Made by a program: the position numbers and the translations under genes. A stretch of DNA of 64,000 nt from Aurantiacibacter poecillastricola (GTDB lineage: Bacteria > Pseudomonadota > Alphaproteobacteria > Sphingomonadales > Sphingomonadaceae): assembly GCF_030730945.1 (NCBI RefSeq), contig NZ_JAVAMS010000001.1, positions 248,001-312,000 of the forward strand, given 5' to 3'. The notes beneath the pieces are model-generated. The model saw only the letters and a list, made by a program, of their open reading frames with translations, did no database searches and was not told the DNA's origin. Positions 27,990 to 35,713 of the stretch are shown here, one piece after another; position 1 is the first letter of the stretch, and each line of letters opens with the position of its first letter.

Positions 27990-28913
27990 ATGAATTATCG
28001 TAATGCGCTGATGCTGGGTTTCATGGCCGTGGCCCTGCAGGGATGCATTGCCGCAGCGGCCGTGCCGATCGTCACGGGCGCGGGCGGGTTGTTGCGCAGC
28101 AGCGTATCGGACGATGCACGGTCCGACCGGCGCGACAGGGACGAGCGGGTGCTGACCGGCGAAATGCGGGATCCGGCACCCCCAGCCTCCGCGCCTGCCG
28201 AGAACGACCTTGCCGCGGCAGCACCTGCGCCCTCCCCCGCCGCTGCTTCGGAACCCGAGGCAACGCCGGTGACGCAGCCCGCCGAACTCGCCGCGACCGA
28301 GCGCTCCTCCGCCGCAGCAGAAGCCGCCGCTGCCGCCGCAGGGCCGATGGCGCGGCCCGCCCCGCCGAGTGCGGGCTATGGCGCGCTGCGCAGCTACACG
28401 CTCGCCACGCTCGATGGCGGCCTGCCGCTGCCCTCTGCCATGCTCGACGATCCCACCAGCCTGCAGCCGGAGCGGCGCCAGTGCCAGGGCAATGCGCCCA
28501 CGCTCGTCATCGATATCGACCCTGCAGGCGGCCTCGTGCCGCTGGCCGGGCCACTGGCGGTGAACAACGAGCTCGCGCGCGTGCTTGCCGACCTCAGGAT
28601 GCGCGACGTGCAGATTGCCTGGATCACCGATCGCGGCCCGGTCGACGCCCGCGCCATCAGGGACCGGCTGGTTGCCGCAGGCCTCGATCCCAAGGGCGAG
28701 GACGCGCTCTATGTCGAGCGCTATCCTGGCGAAACCAGGCAGGCCCGCCGCACCGCGCTGGCGCAGAACCAGTGCATCATCGCGGTGGCGGGCGACGAGC
28801 GCGCCGACTTCGACGACCTCTACAACTTCGTCATCAATCCCGAGGACGCCAGCGACCTCGAACCGCTGATGGGCAATGGCTGGTTCCTCATCGATAACCC
28901 GGTGGGCGGATGA
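27990..28913 (+). CDS. Lipoprotein with HAD-like C-terminal domain, inserted between scoA and scoB
   Basis: 307 aa from ATG 27990, which has GGAGGAG 9 nt upstream; the earlier ATG at 27966 lies within the ribosome-site region. The N-terminus MNYRNALMLGFMAVALQGC is a lipobox signal. Residues of about 60-130 are a Pro/Ala/Glu linker. The C-terminal 150 residues resemble a HAD hydrolase: LVIDIDPAGGLVPL at the DxD position, IAWITDRGPVDARAIRDRL as motif II, and a late acidic patch (DERADFDDLYNF). The second motif I aspartate is followed by Pro, so activity is uncertain. Its role beside a CoA-transferase is unknown. Confidence 0.7.
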   Translation: MNYRNALMLGFMAVALQGCIAAAAVPIVTGAGGLLRSSVSDDARSDRRDRDERVLTGEMRDPAPPASAPAENDLAAAAPAPSPAAASEPEATPVTQPAELAATERSSAAAEAAAAAAGPMARPAPPSAGYGALRSYTLATLDGGLPLPSAMLDDPTSLQPERRQCQGNAPTLVIDIDPAGGLVPLAGPLAVNNELARVLADLRMRDVQIAWITDRGPVDARAIRDRLVAAGLDPKGEDALYVERYPGETRQARRTALAQNQCIIAVAGDERADFDDLYNFVINPEDASDLEPLMGNGWFLIDNPVGG

Positions 28914-28999
28914 TCGCCCTCGCCCCCTTCCGATTTGCCGCCGGCGCACCCACAAGCTAGCGCTGGTCCCGACACTTTCTCACACGCAAGAGGACACCC

Positions 29000-29680
29000 A
29001 TGCCACAAGAGTCCGCACCACAGTCCGCCCAGGAAACCAAGGGATGGACCCGCGACGAAATGGCCGCCCGCGCCGCGCGGGAGCTGGAGGACGGCTTCTA
29101 CGTCAATCTCGGCATCGGCATCCCCACCCTTGTCGCAAACCACATCCCCGAGGGGATGCAGGTAACGCTGCAGAGCGAAAACGGGATGCTGGGCATCGGC
29201 CCGTTCCCCTATGAGGGTGAGGAAGACGCCGACCTGATCAATGCCGGCAAGCAGACCATCTCCGAACTGCCGCATTCCGCCTATTTCGACAGCGCGACCA
29301 GCTTCTCCATGATTCGCGGCGGGCATATCGACCTCACCGTGCTGGGCGCGATGGAAGTGGCCGGGAATGGCGACATCGCCAACTGGATGATCCCGGGCAA
29401 GATGGTGAAAGGCATGGGCGGCGCGATGGATCTTGTCGCGGGCGTGAAGAAGATCATCGTGGTGATGGAGCACACTTCCAAATACGGCGATCCCAAGTTC
29501 ATTCCCGAATGCACCCTGCCGCTGACCGGCACCAACGTGGTCGACATGATCATCACCGACCTCGCCGTGTTCCAGCGCAAGGACCACGACAGCCCGTTCC
29601 GCCTGATCGAGCTGGCACCGGGCGTCACGGCGGAGGAAGTGGCCGAGAAGACCACCGCGTCCTACGAGGTCGACCTGTAA
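29000..29680 (+). CDS. scoB: 3-oxoacid CoA-transferase subunit B
   Basis: 226 aa. The catalytic glutamate motif is present in [14 protein letters not shown], with the neighbouring [24 protein letters not shown] N-terminal block and the [18 protein letters not shown] region. It forms the A2B2 or AB enzyme with ScoA. It is followed after 4 nt by a glutathione transferase gene, so the two are probably co-transcribed. Confidence 0.94.
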   Translation: MPQESAPQSAQETKGWTRDEMAARAARELEDGFYVNLGIGIPTLVANHIPEGMQVTLQSENGMLGIGPFPYEGEEDADLINAGKQTISELPHSAYFDSATSFSMIRGGHIDLTVLGAMEVAGNGDIANWMIPGKMVKGMGGAMDLVAGVKKIIVVMEHTSKYGDPKFIPECTLPLTGTNVVDMIITDLAVFQRKDHDSPFRLIELAPGVTAEEVAEKTTASYEVDL

Positions 29681-29684
29681 GGCG

Positions 29685-30371
29685 ATGGGCGACTACACCC
29701 TCATCACGGCGAACCGGAATTATTCCAGTTGGTCGCTGCGCCCCTGGGTGCTGATGCGGGCGCTGGAGATACCCTTCTTCGACCGGATCGAGCCGTTCAC
29801 CAGGGCGGTGAATTACGAGGCGTTCCGCACATTCTCGCCCACGGGGCAGGTGCCGGTCCTGCTGGATGGCGATCGGACGGTGTGGGATTCGCTCGGCATC
29901 GTGCTCTACCTGGCGGAGCGGCACGAGGGCGTCTGGCCGACCGACGAAGAACCGCGCGCCTTCGCCATGTGCGGCACGGCCGAAATGCATGGCGGCTTCT
30001 CGGCCCTGCGAAACCAGTGCCCGATGAATGTCGGCGTGCGCGTGGCGATGGAGGAGCACGACGCGGCGCTGCGCAAGGACGCGGCGCGGCTGCGCGAGCT
30101 GTTCGAGGAAGGGCTCTCCCGCTTCGGCGGACCGTGGCTCGCCGGGCCGCGCTTCACCGCGCTCGATGCCTTCTTCGCACCGGTGGCCTTTCGCGTCCGC
30201 ACCCACGGGCTGGACGTTGGCGGCGGACAGGCATGGGTGGAGCACATCCTCGCCCACCCGGCCATGCAGGACTGGGAAGCGCAGGCTCTGGAAGAAGGCT
30301 GGCGCGAGCCGAGCCACGAGAGCGAGATCGGCGCGAGCGGGACGATCATCGAGGACTTGCGCCGCTGCTGA
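29685..30371 (+). CDS. Glutathione S-transferase family protein
   Basis: 228 aa. The N-terminal thioredoxin-like domain (residues 1-80) has NYSSWSLRPWVLMRALEIPF, the cis-Pro block TGQVPVLLDGDRTVWDS and then LGIVLYLAERH. An all-helical C-terminal domain follows. The Ser in NYSSWS is the probable activating residue, as in YfcF/maleylacetoacetate-isomerase-like GSTs. Cytoplasmic. It starts 4 nt after scoB, implying coupled expression. Confidence 0.88.
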   Translation: MGDYTLITANRNYSSWSLRPWVLMRALEIPFFDRIEPFTRAVNYEAFRTFSPTGQVPVLLDGDRTVWDSLGIVLYLAERHEGVWPTDEEPRAFAMCGTAEMHGGFSALRNQCPMNVGVRVAMEEHDAALRKDAARLRELFEEGLSRFGGPWLAGPRFTALDAFFAPVAFRVRTHGLDVGGGQAWVEHILAHPAMQDWEAQALEEGWREPSHESEIGASGTIIEDLRRC

Positions 30372-30593
30372 CACCATGGCCTTGCCGACTGTGCTATCTT
30401 TCACCCCTGCAACCTGCTAGGGCGCTCTCGCTGACGTCGAAATTTGCGACGGACTTCGAGATTTGCCGACCGCCGATGCCCCAGGGCCCCGGCGCAATTC
30501 AGACGACGACTTCCTTTCATTTGACGATTTGACGCACGACCACGCCGCATGTCGCGGCGCGGCAACTTGTACGTTCTTGAAAGGAACATTCTC
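30372..30593 (+). promoter_or_regulatory. Long leader/promoter region of the cold-shock gene
   Basis: 222 bp without a gene before cspA. Such long 5' leaders are usual for csp mRNAs, where they act as RNA thermosensors. No cold-box consensus was identified by eye. Confidence 0.35.
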
Positions 30594-30806
30594 ATGGCCA
30601 AGACTGGCACCGTAAAATTCTTCAATGCCGACAAGGGCTACGGCTTCATCCAGCCCGACGATGGCTCGAACGACAGCTTCGTGCACATCACTGCCGTGCA
30701 GGCTGCCGGCATGCAGACGCTCGATAAGGAGCAGCGCCTCAACTACGACGTCGAGATGGGTCGCAACGGCAAGGAAAGCGCCGTGAACCTGTCTTCTGCC
30801 GACTGA
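30594..30806 (+). CDS. cspA: Cold-shock domain protein
   Basis: 70 aa, the size of a CspA family RNA chaperone. RNP1 KGYGFIQPDD and RNP2 SFVHITAV are both present in the small OB fold, preceded by TGTVKFFNADKG. ATG 30594 has AAGGA at 30581-30585; an upstream in-frame ATG at 30549 was rejected as it adds an atypical extension. A 78-aa gene follows at 70 nt. Confidence 0.96.
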   Translation: MAKTGTVKFFNADKGYGFIQPDDGSNDSFVHITAVQAAGMQTLDKEQRLNYDVEMGRNGKESAVNLSSAD

Positions 30807-30816
30807 TTTCGCTTTC

Positions 30817-30845
30817 GGGGCGGTGCCGCTGGTGCCGCCCCGTTT
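30817..30845 (+). terminator. Weak hairpin between cspA and the next gene
   Basis: Stem GGGGCGG / CCGCCCC (30817-30823 and 30835-30841) followed by GTTTC. It may be an attenuator that lets part of the cspA transcript run on. Confidence 0.4.
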
Positions 30846-30876
30846 CGCTACCCCCTTACGCGAGGAGCACCACGCC

Positions 30877-31113
30877 ATGGCCCAGACTTTCGAATTCTAC
30901 AGCGAGCGCGCCGACGCCGCCGCTTCTGCCGCCGACGAGGCGACCCTCGACAACGTTCGCGAGCGCGAGCTGCGCGCCGAGAAGACCTGGCGCGGCCTTG
31001 CCGAACAGGCCCGCAAGGTGAGCGAGGACCGCGAAAAGGCCGCGCGCCAGAAGGCCGCGAAGCGCGAGGCCGAGGCGGACGAAGCCGATACCGAGGCACA
31101 GGCCGAGGGCTGA
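30877..31113 (+). CDS. Small charged helical protein after cspA
   Basis: 78 aa, MAQTFEFYSERADAAASAAD then a long Glu/Lys/Arg/Ala-rich helix with repeated REKAARQKAAKREAEADEAD. GAGGAG precedes ATG 30877. It looks like a coiled coil without a membrane segment. Small proteins of this style often follow csp genes in sphingomonads, which suggests stress-related coexpression. No known function. Confidence 0.7.
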   Translation: MAQTFEFYSERADAAASAADEATLDNVRERELRAEKTWRGLAEQARKVSEDREKAARQKAAKREAEADEADTEAQAEG

Positions 31114-31142
31114 CCGCCTTTGGAAACTATCCGCTACATTGC

Positions 31143-31184
31143 TTGACACGTCCTCGTCCTCTGCTATTTCTGAAAATACAGAAA
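31143..31184 (+). promoter_or_regulatory. Promoter with operator palindrome of the GbsR/MarR-type regulator
   Basis: A -35 TTGACA (31143-31148), a 17-bp spacer, and the -10 region overlapped by the inverted repeat TTTCTG-N6-CAGAAA (31167-31184). An identical palindrome, same N6 spacing, recurs at 31803-31820. This placement fits autorepression. Confidence 0.65.
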
Positions 31185-31208
31185 CAACTGGAAGGCGAGT
31201 CGAAGCCC

Positions 31209-31751
31209 GTGCGCATCACCGACATCCCCGAAGCCGAAGCCTTCATCCTCCACTGGGGAGAAATGGGCTCGCAATGGGGGGTGAACCGCTCGGTCAGCCA
31301 GGTGCATGCGTTGCTCTATCTCAGCGATGCGCCGCTCAACGCCGAGGAGATCTGCGACACGCTCGGCCTCGCCCGCTCCAACGTCTCCACCGCGCTGAAG
31401 GAATTGCAGGGCTACGGAATCATCCGCCGCACGCATGTGATGGGCGACCGCCGCGACCATTTCGTGGCCGAGACCGACCTGTGGGAAATGCTGATGCGCA
31501 TCACGGTGGAGCGCAAGAAGCGCGAGATCGACCCGACGCTGATCGTCCTCTCCGACCTCTCCGCCCGGCTGGAAGATCGCGACGACGTGCCCCCGCATAT
31601 CGCCGAGCGCATCGGGCGCATGCACGATTTCATGGGCAATCTCACCGGCTGGTTCGACGACGTTCGCCGCCTGCCCAAGGGCACGCTGGTCTCGCTGATG
31701 AAACTGGGCGGCAAGGTCGCCCGCTTCGTCCCGACGCGCAACCAGAACTAG
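31209..31751 (+). CDS. GbsR/MarR-type transcriptional regulator
   Basis: 180 aa from GTG 31209, placed after the promoter and operator; GGAAGG/GGCGAG lies upstream. An ATG at 31264 is a shorter option, while starting further upstream would put promoter DNA inside the gene. The winged helix shows ISVSQVHALLYL-like text, then LNAEEICDTLGLARSNVSTALKELQGYGIIRR and a basic wing. The VLSDLSARLEDR... tail is the dimerisation helix of the GbsR family. It probably controls the two membrane protein genes downstream. Confidence 0.85.
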   Translation: MRITDIPEAEAFILHWGEMGSQWGVNRSVSQVHALLYLSDAPLNAEEICDTLGLARSNVSTALKELQGYGIIRRTHVMGDRRDHFVAETDLWEMLMRITVERKKREIDPTLIVLSDLSARLEDRDDVPPHIAERIGRMHDFMGNLTGWFDDVRRLPKGTLVSLMKLGGKVARFVPTRNQN

Positions 31752-31777
31752 CTCCGGAAAAGGAAGGATCAGGTGCC

Positions 31778-32320
31778 ATGACTGACAATCCACGCGATGG
31801 GGTTTCTGAAATTACAGAAATCGCCGACATTGCGCCGCTCAATTCGATTGCAGCGTTCTGCAAGGCGTGGCTCTGGGGTACTTTCGCAGGTGGCGGACTG
31901 TTTCTGGTGCTGACCGTTCCACTCGGTATCGCCTTCGCCATCGATGGCTTGCTTCTGACAGGCCTGCTTTTTGCGGCCTATCCGATCCTGATATCCGGGG
32001 CCGTGACCCTCGCGGCGATGCTGGTAATCGGACTGCCTCTCACCGCAGCCCTTCATCGCGCCGCGCGCGAGACCGTTGCGACTTATGAGAAAGCGGGCGC
32101 CGTTTTCGGTTTCCTGCTCCCGGTGCTGGCTTTGCCGGTCTTCGATGCCGAACCCGGTTTCAGCCTGTTCTTCGCCATATTCGGACTTTTTGCCGGCCTC
32201 TTCGCCGCCCATCGCTGGGGCAGGTGGCGAGTGTCGCTGCGCCGCGAACAGGTCCGCAAGCGCGAGGCGGAGCGCCCGATCGAGCAACCCGCCAACCCCT
32301 ATCACGACATGATTTACTAG
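31778..32320 (+). CDS. Membrane protein of the GbsR operon
   Basis: 180 aa, with four hydrophobic segments: about residues 33-50, 52-68, 70-90 and 105-145. The basic C-terminus has RWRVSLRREQVRKREAERP. The first 20 residues (MTDNPRDGVSEITEIADIA) are encoded partly by the second operator palindrome. ATG 31778 has GGAAGG 12 nt upstream. No family recognised; an inner membrane protein co-regulated with the GbsR-type protein. Confidence 0.7.
   Translation: MTDNPRDGVSEITEIADIAPLNSIAAFCKAWLWGTFAGGGLFLVLTVPLGIAFAIDGLLLTGLLFAAYPILISGAVTLAAMLVIGLPLTAALHRAARETVATYEKAGAVFGFLLPVLALPVFDAEPGFSLFFAIFGLFAGLFAAHRWGRWRVSLRREQVRKREAERPIEQPANPYHDMIY
31803..31820 (+). promoter_or_regulatory. Second copy of the GbsR-type operator, inside the next gene
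   Basis: TTTCTG-AAATTA-CAGAAA, the same 6+6+6 layout as the promoter copy at 31167-31184, lying in codons 9-14 of the membrane protein gene. It could help looping or roadblock repression. Confidence 0.6.
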
Positions 32321-32333
32321 AAGGAGAAGCACG

Positions 32334-32708
32334 ATGACCGAACTGAGCTACATCGCCTATCTCATCATCGCCATTGCCCTCACCCGCTGGGTGGCGCGCA
32401 CGCTGGCGGTCAATGGCGAGGTGTTCCTCGTCGACTGTTTCGGCCATGACGAGGTGCTGGCGCGCAGCACCAACCACTTGCTGGTGGTGGGCTTCTACCT
32501 CGTCAATGTCGGCTTCATCCTGCTTACGATCAGCCTTGGCGCAGAGCCCGTGACCATTGCCGAGGCCATCCGCTTCGTCGCCACCAAGGTGGGCCTTGCC
32601 GTGCTGGTGCTGGGCTGCTGGCACTTCTTCAACATGCACATGATCGCCCGCTACGGCCGGCAAGTGGGCCGCTGGGTGCGCGAGAACCACGGCGCGAAAC
32701 CGGCTTGA
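32334..32708 (+). CDS. Small inner-membrane protein, last gene of the GbsR operon
   Basis: 124 aa with three membrane helices: about residues 5-20, 45-68 and 80-105. It begins MTELSYIAYLIIAIALTRWV and contains HLLVVGFYLVNVGFILLTI. AAGGAG precedes the ATG by 7 nt, and the gene is 13 nt after the previous stop. No functional family recognised. Confidence 0.75.
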   Translation: MTELSYIAYLIIAIALTRWVARTLAVNGEVFLVDCFGHDEVLARSTNHLLVVGFYLVNVGFILLTISLGAEPVTIAEAIRFVATKVGLAVLVLGCWHFFNMHMIARYGRQVGRWVRENHGAKPA

Positions 32709-32731
32709 GGGGCTGGTATACCCTCCCCTAA

Positions 32732-32793
32732 CCCCTCCCAATGGGAGGGGCAGCGAGACTTGGCGGCTTGCCGCCTAGTCGCAGCGGGGCGGG
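32732..32793. repeat. Sphingomonad-type palindromic intergenic repeat
   Basis: Consists of hairpin CCCCTCCC-aat-GGGAGGGG (32732-32739 and 32743-32750) and a second hairpin GGCGGC-ttg-CCGCC flanked by GCGA/TCGC. Elements of this layout recur in intergenic DNA of sphingomonads. It is part of the 471-bp gene-free stretch 32709-33179. Confidence 0.6.
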
Positions 32794-32813
32794 CCGACAA
32801 ACGCACAACGCAA

Positions 32814-32843
32814 AAGGCGGCTCCACTGCGGAGCCGCCTTTTT
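32814..32843 (+). terminator. Terminator of the GbsR operon
   Basis: An 11-bp stem AAGGCGGCTCC / GGAGCCGCCTT (32814-32824 and 32830-32840), loop ACTGC, five T. Confidence 0.9.
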
Positions 32844-32928
32844 CGTATGCACTGTCCTACAAGCGGGCCGATCTTCCACGCCGATTGCCATGCGCCCCGC
32901 TCCATTTCCCTCGCGCCGCCCTCCCAAG

Positions 32929-33062
32929 GTGACACGTCAACCGCTCCCGGGTGACACTTTGCCACGCTGGGATGACACTTCGCCCAAAAAGGGTGACACT
33001 TCGCGCGGAAATAGTGACACTCTCCCCCGCAAGGTGACACCTTGCAGCCTCTAAGGTCACAC
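32929..33062 (+). repeat. Seven-copy GTGACAC array with about 21-bp period
   Basis: GTGACAC or a one-base variant starts at 32929, 32951, 32972 (ATGACAC), 32993, 33014, 33034 and 33056 (GTCACAC). Spacings are 22, 21, 21, 21, 20 and 22 bp, i.e. two helical turns, so all copies face the same side of the DNA. The core is often followed by TTYGC; the rest of each unit varies. It lies between the GbsR-operon terminator and the MFS gene at 33180. The pattern suggests a multi-site protein binding array rather than a coding or simple tandem repeat. Confidence 0.85.
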
Positions 33063-33179
33063 AATAGCGCTTTTCCCCTCTGGAGCGTGTTCCATGTGTT
33101 CCACGTTCGCACTCTCGACTCTCCGAGACCGATTGTGCCAGCGGCCCGAACCGTGACAGAAGTGTGTGAGGGAGAGGCC

Positions 33180-34463
33180 ATGAGAACACGCACGCAATCG
33201 CCGTGGCTGGCGCTGGTGGTGATCGCGTCCATCGCCACGGTCGGTTTCATCGACCGCATCGTGGTCAACGTGCTGGTGGAGCCGGTGAAGGCCGAGTTTG
33301 GCCTCACCGACGCGCAGGTTTCGCTGATGGCATGGGCCTTCGCGCTGCTCAATATCGGGGCGGGGCTCGTGGTGGCGCGCATTGCCGAGCGGGTGCGCAG
33401 GCTGACGCTGATCTCCTTCGGCACGATCCTCTGGTCCGTCGCCACCGCCGCCTGCGGCTGGGCGGGAAGCTGGGTGCAATTGCTGGTGGCGCGCATGGGC
33501 GTGGGACTGGGCGAGGCGATCGGCCTGCCCGGCAATCAGTCGGTCGTGGCGGACTACTTCCCCGCCAACCGGCGCGGCCTCGCCATATCGTGCCTGCTGC
33601 TCTCGCCGCCATTGGGAGCCTTTATCGGTTTCGTCGGCGGCGGGTGGATCGCGCAGGAATTCGGCTGGCGGATGACTTTCCTGATCGCCGCCATACCGGG
33701 GCTGGTGATGGGCTTTGTCGCATGGTTCTTCGTGCCCGAGCCGCGCCGCGGGCAGCACGATCCGGGCGCGAGCGACGATGTGCCCCCGCTCTCCGCCGTG
33801 CTGTCGCGCCTGTTCGCCCTGCCCAGCGCGCGCAACCTGGTGATCGGATCGGCGCTGGCGGCGATGCTGGGCTTCGGCCTCAACTTCTTCTTCGCCAGCC
33901 TGATGGTGCGTGAGTTCGATGTCGGGCTGGCCGAGGCAGGACTCTATGCAGGCCTTATCGCCAGCCTACCCGCGGCGCTCTCCGTGGTCGGCAGCGGCTG
34001 GCTGGGGGACCGCTTCGGCGAGGGCAATCCCAAGGCCTATGCTTTGATTCCCGCGATCTCGCTGGCTATCGGCGCACCGCTCTACGCCTTCGCCATCCTG
34101 CAGACGGACCTCGCACTGCTGCTCGCCCTCGTCAGCATCGCGACTTTCCTCAACTTCGGTTATCTCGGCATCACCTACGCCACCTTGCAGAACCTCATGC
34201 ACCCCAGGATGCGGGCGACCGCAGCGGCGATCCTCAACGGCGTATATGGCGTGGCGGGCGGGCTCGGCCCTTCGCTGCTGGGCTTCCTCAGCGACCGGCT
34301 CTCGCTGGAGCACGGCCCGGCGCGCGGACTGGCGATTGCGATGGCGGTGAGCGGGCTCGGCTACCTCTGGGCCTCGGCGCATTACTTTCTGGCGAGCAGG
34401 CAACTGGCCTCGGACATGGCGCGGGTCAGGTCTCCGGCCGCCGTCGCAGGGGGAGCGGCTTGA
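33180..34463 (+). CDS. MFS transporter (Spinster-like/ACS-type)
   Basis: 427 aa with 12 membrane helices. N-terminal SIATVGFIDRIVVNVLVEPVKAEFGLTDAQVSL resembles the D-x-R motif of Spinster-type carriers, and LGEAIGLPGNQSVVADYFPANRRGLA is the conserved helix 4-5 region. ATG 33180 has GGGAGA upstream; a longer frame would absorb the GTGACAC array. The last 38 bp overlap tail-to-tail with the DUF418 gene on the other strand. Substrate unknown. Confidence 0.85.
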   Translation: MRTRTQSPWLALVVIASIATVGFIDRIVVNVLVEPVKAEFGLTDAQVSLMAWAFALLNIGAGLVVARIAERVRRLTLISFGTILWSVATAACGWAGSWVQLLVARMGVGLGEAIGLPGNQSVVADYFPANRRGLAISCLLLSPPLGAFIGFVGGGWIAQEFGWRMTFLIAAIPGLVMGFVAWFFVPEPRRGQHDPGASDDVPPLSAVLSRLFALPSARNLVIGSALAAMLGFGLNFFFASLMVREFDVGLAEAGLYAGLIASLPAALSVVGSGWLGDRFGEGNPKAYALIPAISLAIGAPLYAFAILQTDLALLLALVSIATFLNFGYLGITYATLQNLMHPRMRATAAAILNGVYGVAGGLGPSLLGFLSDRLSLEHGPARGLAIAMAVSGLGYLWASAHYFLASRQLASDMARVRSPAAVAGGAA

Positions 34464-35700
34464 GCCGCGCGAGGCTACGCCACAGCCACTCCGCCGGGCC
34501 CTGGCGGAAGGGGCTCAGCCACGGCCGTGACCACAGCAGGATCGCGGTGATGGGTACAAGGCTGATGAGCAGCGCCGGACCGCGCGACACCTCGCCGAAC
34601 AGGCCGAGGCCCCAGCTGGCGAAAATGGCAGCGAAGATCACGCTGGTGGCGAGGTAGTTGGTGAGCGCCAGCCGCCCCGCCGCAGCGAAGGTCCGCGTGA
34701 CCCGATGCTCCGCCAGCGCGCCGCCGAACAGCGCCATCGCCAGCGCGGCGTACCCGACGCTGAGCACGATATCGAAGGGCGCGGACAGCACGATGGCATT
34801 GGCAGCAGTCACGATGGCATCGAAGCCTGAAAGGATGGACCACGCAGCCAGCGCGGCGAGCACCGGCGTCGTCGCCAGCGCGCATCGCCGGGTGAGGCGC
34901 AGCGCCCGGCTCGCCTCCCACTCGCCCGCTAGCAGGCCGCACCGCCACAGCGCCATGCCCAGCAGCATGGAAGCGAGCGCCGAGGGGATGGAGGCGACGA
35001 TGAAGCGGGCCTGGATCGCCAAGGTGTCGAGCCGCCTGTCCAGCCGCTCGGTAAAGCTCCCGCGCCCCTGCTCCAGCGCGGCGGCGACCTGCGCGGGGTC
35101 GCCGCCATAGGTCTGCTCGGCCACCAGGGCGGGCGCGGGATCGACAGCCATGCCGCTCGCGCCGCGATACCAGTATTCGAGCCAGCCCCAGGCATAGAAT
35201 CCGGACACCGCCAGCTGCCCCGCGACCAGCAGGCCCGCCGCCCACAGCAGGCGCTTCACCGGCCAGGTGGCGGCGATCGGCAGCAGCAGTCCGCACAGCG
35301 CGTAGATCCGCAGCACGTCGTTGTTGGCCAGCAGCGTCGCATGGGCAAGCCCGATGAGAAGCAGCACCACCATGCGCGCGGTGTTGGCGGCGACCGGGCG
35401 GCTGTCGCCCCCCTCCCTGGCCTTGCCGAGCAGGATCGCCACGCCCGCGCCGAACAGCATGGCGAACAGGGCGCGGAACTTGTCCTCCACCAGCAGGAAG
35501 CCGATCGCCCACAGCGCCGTCTCCAGCGGACCCGTACCGCCATGGACGCGGGGGTTGAGATAGGCGTTGGCGGGCATCGCAAAGGCGATGACGTTCATCA
35601 AAGCGATGCCGCACACCGCGACCCCGCGCAGGGCGTCGAGTGCCTCTATCCGGCGGTGGGAGGACGGCGCGGCGGTAAGGGCTGTGCCCGCGACGCTCAC
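34426..35700 (-). CDS. DUF418 family membrane protein
   Basis: 424 aa with about 10 hydrophobic helices. It begins with the family signature RRIEALDALRGVAVCGIALMN, and has FRALFAMLFGAGVAILL and a C-terminal GEVSRGPALLISLVP block with R residues typical of DUF418 (YeiB-like). It is an inner membrane protein of unknown role. It lies 14 nt downstream of metK on the same strand. Confidence 0.88.
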   Translation of the reverse strand: MSVAGTALTAAPSSHRRIEALDALRGVAVCGIALMNVIAFAMPANAYLNPRVHGGTGPLETALWAIGFLLVEDKFRALFAMLFGAGVAILLGKAREGGDSRPVAANTARMVVLLLIGLAHATLLANNDVLRIYALCGLLLPIAATWPVKRLLWAAGLLVAGQLAVSGFYAWGWLEYWYRGASGMAVDPAPALVAEQTYGGDPAQVAAALEQGRGSFTERLDRRLDTLAIQARFIVASIPSALASMLLGMALWRCGLLAGEWEASRALRLTRRCALATTPVLAALAAWSILSGFDAIVTAANAIVLSAPFDIVLSVGYAALAMALFGGALAEHRVTRTFAAAGRLALTNYLATSVIFAAIFASWGLGLFGEVSRGPALLISLVPITAILLWSRPWLSPFRQGPAEWLWRSLARLKPLPLRRRPET

Positions 35701-35713
35701 GCCGTCATGCCTT

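Noticed and set aside
32929..33062. CRISPR array
   Set aside because: Repeats are only 7 bp, with 14-bp spacers and no cas genes.
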